Translations under genes and position numbers: made by a program
Part shown: piece after piece, positions 58,000 through 64,000 of the stretch
Numbering within the stretch: position 1 is the stretch's first letter
How the letters are laid out: each line of letters opens with the position of its first letter
The notes under the pieces: model-generated
What the model saw: the letters and a program-made list of their open reading frames with translations, nothing else
The model's database searches: none
Told to the model about the DNA's origin: nothing
NCBI RefSeq assembly: GCF_004114375.1
Contig: NZ_CP034692.1
Span: forward strand, 372,001 to 436,000
Direction of reading: 5' to 3'
Source: Halorubrum sp. BOL3-1
GTDB lineage: Archaea; Halobacteriota; Halobacteria; Halobacteriales; Haloferacaceae
DNA: 64,000 nucleotides

Positions 58000-58473
58000 A
58001 TGAAAGAGCCGTTCGATCCGGGGTTCGACTTCGACCGCGGAACGGTCGCGGCGGTCACCGCGACGACGATCCTCCTGTGTGCGACCGCGCTGTTCGTGTT
58101 GGACCGCCCCGCGTGGATGCTCCCCGTCGCCATCGTCGCCGGGGGGATCGCGACGGCGCTCGACGGGTTCTACGACGCGAGCGCGAACAACGCCCTCCTC
58201 GGCGTGACGCTCGCGACGGTCCCGCTGTACTCGCTCGTGTTCGTTTACCGGATCGGCGGCGTCCCGACGCCCGGGACCGACCTCGACCTGTTGTTCGCGA
58301 CCGCGGTCTACTCCATGGGCGACATGCTCGGGTACGTTCCCATGATGGCGGTGTTCGCCTATCTCGGCGGGACCGCCGCGGATCGCGTTCGGCGGCGCTT
58401 CGACCCGCCGGTCGGCTACCGCGACCGCGGGGACGCTCGACGGATACCCGGTCTCGACGACGAGACGCGCTGA
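58000..58473 (+). CDS. Hypothetical four-helix membrane protein
   Basis: A 157-residue protein: a short soluble N-terminus (MKEPFDPGFDFDRGTVAAV), four hydrophobic helices, and a charged C-terminal tail (RVRRRFDPPVGYRDRG). No family recognised. The ATG at 58000 is preferred to an ATG nine codons earlier, because it lies nearer a TATA-like site and starts the membrane pattern. 144 bases separate it from the PsiE-like gene. Confidence 0.65.
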   Translation: MKEPFDPGFDFDRGTVAAVTATTILLCATALFVLDRPAWMLPVAIVAGGIATALDGFYDASANNALLGVTLATVPLYSLVFVYRIGGVPTPGTDLDLLFATAVYSMGDMLGYVPMMAVFAYLGGTAADRVRRRFDPPVGYRDRGDARRIPGLDDETR

Positions 58474-58494
58474 CCGACCCGTCGGCTGTCCGGT

Positions 58495-58977
58495 TCAGTC
58501 CGTCAGCTCCGCGATAAGCGTGTCGAGGTCGTACGTCGCCGGCGCGCGCGACTCGTCGCGTAGCGTGGCGATAGTGAACGTCGAGTTCGTGCGCTCGACC
58601 TCCGGGATCGCCTCGAAGTCGCTGACGAGGCGTTCGACGGTGTCGGACGAGGAGAGCCGCGCGAGGACGACGAAGTCCGTCTCGCCCATCGTGAAGAACG
58701 CCTCCGTGACGCCCTCGACGGCGAGCAGCTCCTCGGCGAACTCCTCGTAGGGCCCCTCGTAGCTCGCGAGCACCTCGACGATGACGGTGACGCCGAGTCC
58801 GAGCGCCTCGTGGTCGAAGTCGTACAGGTCGTTCTCGATGACGCCGTCCTCCCGTAAGTTGTTCAGCCGGTAGTGGATCGTCGACACGGGAATCTCGGTC
58901 TCCTCGTGGAGGCGCTCTGGGCTGCCGGTGCCGAGGTCGGCGATGGCCTTCAACAGCCGCACGTCGCGTTCGTCCAT
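58495..58977 (-). CDS. Lrp/AsnC family transcriptional regulator
   Basis: A 160-residue regulator with an N-terminal HTH (DERDVRLLKAIADLGTGSPERLHEETEIPVSTIHYRLNNL) and a C-terminal RAM-like ligand domain (GVTVIVEVLASYEGPYEEFAEELLAVEGVTEAFFTMGETDFVVLARL). Such proteins sense amino acids or small metabolites. It is divergent from an EamA exporter gene through an AT-rich 183-base gap, a classic regulator-exporter layout, so it probably controls that gene. Confidence 0.92.
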   Translation of the reverse strand: MDERDVRLLKAIADLGTGSPERLHEETEIPVSTIHYRLNNLREDGVIENDLYDFDHEALGLGVTVIVEVLASYEGPYEEFAEELLAVEGVTEAFFTMGETDFVVLARLSSSDTVERLVSDFEAIPEVERTNSTFTIATLRDESRAPATYDLDTLIAELTD

Positions 58978-59160
58978 ACCCGGGGATCGACCCCCGATCG
59001 GTTGTATATGTCGGCCGACTGGGTTGGAGTCGAGTCCAAGATGTATAGATATTCCGGACCCGAATTTGAATCAGAATCGTATGTCTAATTGATCATCTCA
59101 AATTTAGGAAGATCTAAGACTGTAGTTTAACTATCACTGCGTATTTCGAACGAATAACCA
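58978..59160. promoter_or_regulatory. Divergent promoter region lrp-like / eamA
   Basis: AT-rich, with GAATTTGAATCAGAATCG, CTAATTGATCATCTC (TGATCA palindrome at about 59090) and GTAGTTTAACTATC (59115-59128). The last provides a TATA element about 40 nt before the EamA ATG and contains the near-palindrome TAGTTTAACTA. Operators for the Lrp-type protein are likely here but cannot be assigned. Confidence 0.5.
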
Positions 59161-60096
59161 ATGAAGCTCGGAAAACTCCTCTCTACTCCGGAAGCGATCG
59201 TCGCGGCGTTCCTCCTCCTCGCGACGCTGTGGGGCACCTCTTTCGTCGCCATCGAGGCCGGTCTCGGCTACTTCCCGCCGCTGCTCTTCGCCGGCGTCAG
59301 GTTCATTATCGCCGGTGCGGTCGTGCTCGGCTACGCCGCGGTCACCGCGGACCGGTGGCTCCCGCGGGGTCGAGACGAGTGGTTGGGGGTCGTCATCGTG
59401 GGCACCTTCGTGATCGCGGCGTACCACGGGCTCCTCTACCTCGGTGAGATCCGGATATCCGGCGCTGTCGCCGCGGTCGTCGTGAGCCTCACGCCGGTGT
59501 TGACGGCCGTCTTCGCGGCCGCGCTCCTCCCGACCGAGCGGCTCGGTCCCGTCGAGATCGGCGGGTTCGCGCTCGGCGTCGTCGGCGTAACGGTGGTCGC
59601 CGATCCGACCGGGGCCGGACTCGATAGCGCGGCCGTCGTCGGCGTCGCGCTCGCGTTCGCGGCCACGGTCGCCTTCTCGCTGGGCGCGGTGCTGTTGCGT
59701 CCGCTCCGCACCGGCCTGCCGATCGCCGCGCTCCAGGGGTGGGCGATGGTCGTCGGCGCGGGCCAACTGCTCGTCGCCGCCGTCGCGCTCGGTGAGTCCC
59801 CCGCCGCGATCGTCTGGAACCAGACGTCGATCGCGTCGCTCGCGTACCTGACGCTACTGTCCGGCGTCGTGGCGTTCCTCCTGTACTTTGCGCTGCTCGA
59901 CGCCGTCGGCCCGTCGCAGCTCCACCTCGTCGGCTACGCGGAGCCGGTCGTCGCCGCGGTCGGCAGCTGGGCCATCTTGGGTCACCTCGTGGACGCCGAG
60001 GCGCTGATCGGGTTCGTCGCGATCCTCGCCGGCTTCCTCGCCTTGGAACGCCGGGAGATCGTCGACTACGTCGGTAGCGACCGACTGTCGGGATGA
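59161..60096 (+). CDS. EamA/DMT family transporter
   Basis: A 311-residue ten-helix membrane protein with two EamA repeats: LLLATLWGTSFVAIEAGLGYFPPLLFAGVRFIIAGAVVL opens the first, and LLSGVVAFLLYFALLDAVGPSQLHLVGYAEPVVAAV is in the second. Probably an exporter of an amino acid or similar solute, and probably controlled by the divergent Lrp-type gene. Confidence 0.92.
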   Translation: MKLGKLLSTPEAIVAAFLLLATLWGTSFVAIEAGLGYFPPLLFAGVRFIIAGAVVLGYAAVTADRWLPRGRDEWLGVVIVGTFVIAAYHGLLYLGEIRISGAVAAVVVSLTPVLTAVFAAALLPTERLGPVEIGGFALGVVGVTVVADPTGAGLDSAAVVGVALAFAATVAFSLGAVLLRPLRTGLPIAALQGWAMVVGAGQLLVAAVALGESPAAIVWNQTSIASLAYLTLLSGVVAFLLYFALLDAVGPSQLHLVGYAEPVVAAVGSWAILGHLVDAEALIGFVAILAGFLALERREIVDYVGSDRLSG

Positions 60097-60129
60097 AATC
60101 TGTCGGGAAGTCCCCTACCGTTCGCGGGG

Positions 60130-60687
60130 CTACTCTCCGATGTCCTGACTCAATCCTGCGCGGAGGTCGCGACCGAAGTAGTGCCCGAGCAGCGCGAGCG
60201 TCAAGCCGACGCCTCCGCCGACCGCGACGAGCGGGAGTCCCCACTGCGAGAGGTAGTCGATCCCGATCGGGAGGAACCCGACGCCGAGGACGCTCGTCAC
60301 CGAGCTCACCGCGCCCGCCGCGGCCCCGGCGGTCCCGGTCTCGGCGTACCGGCGCGTCGAGACGACGAGACCGAGCAGGAACGCGGCGACGAACACCCCG
60401 CCGGCAGTCCCGATCGTCCCGCCGATGATCGGGATCAGGCCGCCGACGAAGACGCCGACCGCGACCGTGACGAGCGCGAGCGCGAAGGCCTTCGCCGAGA
60501 ACCACCGGCCGGAGACGCCGATCCTGCCGGCGTCCCCGGCGCTCCCCGCGCTCGGTTCTGCGGTCGCTGCGCCGCCCGTCTCGGCGCGGGACTCCCCCTC
60601 GCCGTCCGCGAGGTCGTCGTCGAGGAGCTCGTCGACGTCGTCCATCGGGTCGCCCTCGGACGACTCGCGCTCCTTGGAGGGTTGCAT
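60130..60687 (-). CDS. Haloarchaeal membrane protein (DUF456-like)
   Basis: A 185-residue protein with an acidic N-terminus of ~60 residues (DDVDELLDDDLADGEGE) and four Gly/Val-rich helices (FALALVTVAVGVFVGGLIPIIGGTIGTAGGVFVAAFLLGLV). It resembles glycine-zipper membrane proteins such as DUF456, with low confidence. The ATG at 60687 is preferred; upstream codons run through the promoter GGACTTGGCTTTTGTG toward the ORB. Confidence 0.65.
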   Translation of the reverse strand: MQPSKERESSEGDPMDDVDELLDDDLADGEGESRAETGGAATAEPSAGSAGDAGRIGVSGRWFSAKAFALALVTVAVGVFVGGLIPIIGGTIGTAGGVFVAAFLLGLVVSTRRYAETGTAGAAAGAVSSVTSVLGVGFLPIGIDYLSQWGLPLVAVGGGVGLTLALLGHYFGRDLRAGLSQDIGE

Positions 60688-60768
60688 ACCAGAGGGTTCG
60701 GCCCCGCGGACTTGGCTTTTGTGCCGTCCGTCGCCACACGGCTGCGTGTGACGCGGTACCGTTCGCCG

Positions 60769-60788
60769 TTTCACCGGAAACGAGGTGT
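60769..60788 (+). repeat. Distal solitary ORB element
   Basis: TTTCACCGGAAACGAGGTGT is identical to ORB3 at 30139, with the preceding G also matching. It lies in the gap between a membrane protein gene and a ferredoxin gene, 30.6 kb from the origin, with no orc1 gene or AT-rich element nearby. Confidence 0.88.
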
Positions 60789-60810
60789 GCGGTCCGCGGC
60801 GTTTCGGTCG

Positions 60811-61209
60811 CTACCTCTCGCGTGAACCCCCGGTGTCCGACTCCGGGTCCGACCGCCGCCCGCCCCACACGCGCTTGTCGACGAGCGCGACCGTCATGGG
60901 GCGGTCAACCGCGATCCGACAGGAGAGCCGCGGGTAGCCGAACCGGTCGGCGAGGCGGTCGTGCCAGTGGTCGGCCGGCGGTCCCTCCCGGACGCGAACG
61001 CCGCAGGTGGCGCACAGCCCCCGACCGCCGCAGTTGAGTCGGCGCGTCGCGGGCGCGTACGGCGACAGCCCGGCGTCGAGCAGGACCCGTCGGAGGTTCC
61101 GTCCCGGTTCGACGTCGAGTTCGACCCGGTCGTCGCCGTCGACGACGACGACCGGGACCGTCTCGCCGTCTCCCTCACCGGTGGCGTCGCCCTCGGCGGT
61201 CTCGGTCAT
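60811..61209 (-). CDS. 2Fe-2S ferredoxin
   Basis: A 132-residue plant/adrenodoxin-type ferredoxin. Cluster ligands are C60, C66 and C69 in NCGGRGLCATCGV and C97 in RLSCRIAV. The N-terminal 15 residues are acidic. It likely carries electrons in the cytoplasm, with an unknown partner. MTETAEGD at 61209 is preferred over an ATG nine codons earlier. Divergent from birA. Confidence 0.9.
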   Translation of the reverse strand: MTETAEGDATGEGDGETVPVVVVDGDDRVELDVEPGRNLRRVLLDAGLSPYAPATRRLNCGGRGLCATCGVRVREGPPADHWHDRLADRFGYPRLSCRIAVDRPMTVALVDKRVWGGRRSDPESDTGGSRER

Positions 61210-61286
61210 CGCCGGCCCTTCGCGCGCCGGACACAAAGCGTCCGGGACCCGGAACGGCTTTCGGCGCGGGCGTCGGATCGAGCGGT

Positions 61287-62270
61287 ATGGACACGCGTCG
61301 CGCGCTGCTCGACGCCCTCGCGGCCGACGACGGTCCCGTCTCCGGTCCCGCGCTCGCGGAGTCGCTCGGCGTCTCGCGGGCGGCCGTCTGGAAGGCCGTC
61401 GAGGCGCTTCGCGAGGAGGGGTTCGCGGTCGGATCGACGCCGGAGGGGTACGTCGCCCCTGACGATCCGGGGTACTCCGAGCCGGGTATCGCGTTCGGAC
61501 TCGACGCCCACCACTCGGTGACGTATCACGAGCGGATCGCGTCGACTAACGAGCGCGCCCGCGAACTCGCGGCGGAGGGGGCGACCGACGTCGCCGTGGT
61601 CGCCGACGAGCAGACCGGGAGCCGGGGCCGCCTCGACCGCGAGTGGGTGGCGCCGAGCGGCGGCGTCTGGCTGTCGGTCCTGACGCGTCCCGACGTGCCG
61701 ACGGTGCGGGCGCCGCTCTTCACCCTCGCGGCCGCGGTGGCGACGACCGACGCCGCCCGGGAGACCGGCGTTGACGCCCGGATCAAGTGGCCGAACGACG
61801 TGCTCGTCGGCGGCGACGCGGACGACTCGGAGAGCGGCGACGCCGCCGGCCGCGGCGGCCGCAAACTCGCCGGGATCCTCACCGAAATGGAGGGCGAGGC
61901 CGACCGGATCGGGTGGCTCGTCGTCGGCGTCGGCGTCAACGCCAACATCGACCCCGAGGCGCTGCCCGAGGGCGCGACGTCGCTGTCGGCCGAGCGCGGC
62001 GGCCCGGTCGACCGGCGGCGTTTCGTCGCGACGCTGCTCGAACGCTTCGCGGACCTGACCGGCTCGCCCGAGGCGCTCGATCGGATCCTTCCGGCGTGGC
62101 GCGAGCGAGCGGACACGATCGGTCGGCGCGTCCGGATCGACACCGGGGACGGGTTCGTGGAGGGCACCGCGGTCGACGTCGCGGAGCCGGGCGCGCTCGT
62201 GGTCGACACCGGGGAGGGACGGCGGCGCGTCCACGCGGGCGACTGCGAACACCTCCGAGACGCGGAGTAA
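61287..62270 (+). CDS. birA: Biotin-protein ligase with HTH domain
   Basis: A 327-residue enzyme that attaches biotin to carboxylase carrier domains and probably represses biotin genes. HTH at ~5-50 (VSGPALAESLGVSRAAVWKAVEAL). The ligase core has SRGRLDREWVAPSGGVWLSVL (biotinyl-AMP loop), IKWPNDVLVGG, KLAGILTEMEGE, and GVGVNAN. The C-terminal SH3-like domain is RRVRIDTGDGFVEGTAVDV. An acidic insert (DADDSESGDAAGRGG) interrupts the core. Confidence 0.95.
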   Translation: MDTRRALLDALAADDGPVSGPALAESLGVSRAAVWKAVEALREEGFAVGSTPEGYVAPDDPGYSEPGIAFGLDAHHSVTYHERIASTNERARELAAEGATDVAVVADEQTGSRGRLDREWVAPSGGVWLSVLTRPDVPTVRAPLFTLAAAVATTDAARETGVDARIKWPNDVLVGGDADDSESGDAAGRGGRKLAGILTEMEGEADRIGWLVVGVGVNANIDPEALPEGATSLSAERGGPVDRRRFVATLLERFADLTGSPEALDRILPAWRERADTIGRRVRIDTGDGFVEGTAVDVAEPGALVVDTGEGRRRVHAGDCEHLRDAE

Positions 62271-62313
62271 GGGCTCTGAGACCTCGACACGCGGTGCGAC
62301 TCGGTTCGTCCCG

Positions 62314-62868
62314 CTATCCGGTTTCGGTGGCGTCGGAGGGGGCCCGATCCGGCTCGGCTGCGTCTGGGGTCGTAGCCGCCGGTTCGGTCTCGGTCGCCGG
62401 TTCGGCCTCGGTCGCTGACTCGCCGTCGTCGTCACCGATCCGGACCGTCAACACCGGAACCGACGAGCCGCGGACGACCTTCTCCGCGACGCTCCCGAGG
62501 AGGAGCCGGTCGATACCGCCCCGGCCGTGGGTCCCCATCACGACGAGATCGCAGTCCGCCTCCTCGGCGTCCGTGATGATCTCGCGGCTCGGAGACCCCT
62601 CGACGACGGCCGTCTCGACATCGACGTCGCGGTCGGCGGCCAGCTCTCGCACCGTCGCGAGCGCCGCCTCGCCGTCGTCGTACAGCAGGTCGCCGACGCC
62701 CTCCCACGTCGTCTCCATCGGCATCCCCGCGTACCGCGCGGTGTCGACCACGTAGATCGCGCGGACCGACGCCCCGTGGACCGCGGCGAGGTCGAGCGCG
62801 TGACACACCGCCAGCTCCCCCTCCGAGGAGCCGTCGGTCGGAACCAGAATCCGGTCGTATAGGGGCAT
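62314..62868 (-). CDS. UspA-type universal stress protein
   Basis: A 184-residue Usp-fold protein: MPLYDRILVPTDGSSEGELAV, DLVVMGTHGRGGIDRLLLGSVAEKVVRGSSVPVLTVR. The ATP-binding pattern GTHGRGG...GS is intact, unlike the other Usp in the window. The C-terminal ~35 residues are a repetitive EPATETEPA tail. MPLYDRIL at 62868 is the canonical start. Convergent with birA. Confidence 0.93.
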   Translation of the reverse strand: MPLYDRILVPTDGSSEGELAVCHALDLAAVHGASVRAIYVVDTARYAGMPMETTWEGVGDLLYDDGEAALATVRELAADRDVDVETAVVEGSPSREIITDAEEADCDLVVMGTHGRGGIDRLLLGSVAEKVVRGSSVPVLTVRIGDDDGESATEAEPATETEPAATTPDAAEPDRAPSDATETG

Positions 62869-63085
62869 GTTCACGCGTACCATGATACCGGCGACGGATA
62901 ACCCTTTGCGGTTCTTGCCGGTTTCTCGCCGTCGTCCGGGAACGGTCAGCAAACACGTCCAGTCCGACGGCGACGCCTGACCGGGCGCGGGGAGACCCGG
63001 TCCCGGCGCTCCGTCGTTCGTCACCAACACTCACGCCACGACGCGTCTCGCATCGCTTTTGCCGCCGCGTCGCGCACTACGGGTA

Positions 63086-64000
63086 ATGAGTTACCGGATC
63101 GGACTCGTCGGCAAACCCTCGGTGGGAAAGTCGACGTTCTTCAACGCCGCGACGATGAACGACGTGCCGGAGGGCGCGTACCCGTTCACCACCATCGACC
63201 CGACCGTCGGCGAGGCGTACGTCCGCGTCGACTGCGCCGCCCCCGAGTTCGACGAGACTTGTACGCCGAGCGTCGGCGTCTGCCGCGAGGGAACCCGGTT
63301 CGTTCCGGTGAAGCTCGTCGACGTCGCCGGTCTCGTCCCGGGCGCCCACGAGGGCCGCGGACTCGGCAACCAGTTCCTCACCGACCTCAACGAGACCGAC
63401 GTGCTGATCCACGTCGTCGACTTCTCCGGGAAGACCGACATCGAGGGCGAGGCGACCGAGGGCCACGACCCGCGCGAGGACATCGACTTCCTAGAGGAGG
63501 AGCTCGACGCGTGGTACCTCGACGTGTTAGAGAAGGGCCTCGAGAAGTTCGAGACGCGCTACCACGGCGCCGACGCCGCGATCGAAGCGGAGCTCGCGGA
63601 CCAGATGTCCGCGTTCGGCACGGATAAAGACCGGATGAAACGGACGATCCTCGCGCAGGGGCTCGAACTCGACCCCGAGACGTGGGACGAGACCGACAGG
63701 ATCGAGTTGGCACGCGAGATCCGCAAGCGGACGAAGCCGATGGTGATCGCCGCGAACAAGATGGACACGCCCGAGGCACAGACCAACTGGGAGGAGATAA
63801 CGACGGACCCCGACTACGACCACCTGTCTTTCGTCCCCGCCTCCGCCCACGCGGAGAAGGCGCTGAAGAACGCGGACGACGAGGGCGTCGTCGACTACAC
63901 GCCCGGCTCCGCTCACTTCGACGTCGTCGGCGACGTCTCCGGCGAGCAGGCGGCGGGTCTCGACCAGATAAGCGAGTTCGTCGACGAGTACGACGGGACC
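63086..64000 (+). CDS. ychF: Redox-regulated GTPase/ATPase of the YchF/Obg family (partial)
   Basis: The first 305 residues of an Obg-type P-loop protein truncated by the window end. G1 is GKPSVGKST (9-17), then PFTTIDPTVG, G3 VDVAGLVPGAHEGRGLGNQFL, and G4 VIAANKMD. The archaeal version is about 395 residues, so roughly 90 (including the TGS domain) are missing. GCTTTTGCC gives a TATA element 28 nt upstream of the ATG. Confidence 0.93.
   Translation, partial: MSYRIGLVGKPSVGKSTFFNAATMNDVPEGAYPFTTIDPTVGEAYVRVDCAAPEFDETCTPSVGVCREGTRFVPVKLVDVAGLVPGAHEGRGLGNQFLTDLNETDVLIHVVDFSGKTDIEGEATEGHDPREDIDFLEEELDAWYLDVLEKGLEKFETRYHGADAAIEAELADQMSAFGTDKDRMKRTILAQGLELDPETWDETDRIELAREIRKRTKPMVIAANKMDTPEAQTNWEEITTDPDYDHLSFVPASAHAEKALKNADDEGVVDYTPGSAHFDVVGDVSGEQAAGLDQISEFVDEYDGT

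Overview
The window is chromosomal DNA of a haloarchaeon. Supporting signs are very high GC with strongly acidic proteins, a leftward 16S - tRNA-Ala - 23S - 5S operon of haloarchaeal type, an archaeal TBP, an Orc1/Cdc6 gene beside an ORB-containing origin, halocyanin, PhoU with an AbrB-type N-terminus, GatE, and TATA boxes about 27-30 nt upstream of start codons (leaderless genes). The rRNA and protein sequences look most like Halorubrum or a close relative; that assignment is by eye only.

Region by region. 1-11.2 kb is an alpha-glucan block: a giant two-module GH15 glucoamylase on the minus strand, divergent from a GH13 amylase, a GH13-clan glucosylglycerol-hydrolase-like enzyme and MalQ. 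11.2-22 kb holds housekeeping and membrane genes (CaCA antiporter, M20 amidohydrolase, Ogg glycosylase, histidine kinase, EamA transporter, small zinc-ribbon and UPF0058/DUF555 proteins) and a decayed IS6-type element. 22-27.9 kb is the rRNA operon, with pre-rRNA processing stems, a spacer tRNA-Ala, a promoter region and a terminator. 27.9-31.2 kb combines tbp, orc1/cdc6, a replication origin with five ORB elements and an HTH regulator.

31.3-48 kb carries MaeB malic enzyme, a four-gene cluster around a SAMP/MoaD-like ubiquitin-fold protein, PhoU, a D-2-hydroxyacid dehydrogenase, cystathionine gamma-synthase/lyase, an intron-containing tRNA-Glu, cyclophilin, UspA-TruA, NadE and an M28 peptidase. 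48-64 kb carries tRNA-Gly, RqcH, PurF, a tandem halocyanin, a DUF420 protein, tRNA-Leu, GatE, PsiE-like and EamA membrane proteins, an Lrp regulator, a solitary distal ORB, a 2Fe-2S ferredoxin, BirA, UspA and the start of a YchF/Obg-type GTPase.

Functionally, 28-30.4 kb is the information-processing heart: the rRNA operon and orc1 both run leftward from the origin, and tbp lies between them, so highly expressed genes sit next to the origin and run codirectionally with the fork. No CRISPR array, prophage or toxin system is visible. The most unusual items are the non-canonical spacer tRNA-Ala, the intron in tRNA-Glu(TTC), the SAMP-like protein ending in GGA, an exact ORB copy 30 kb from the origin, the paired-ORB origin, a 20-bp tandem repeat block and a perfect inverted repeat built on the tRNA-Gly 3' end.
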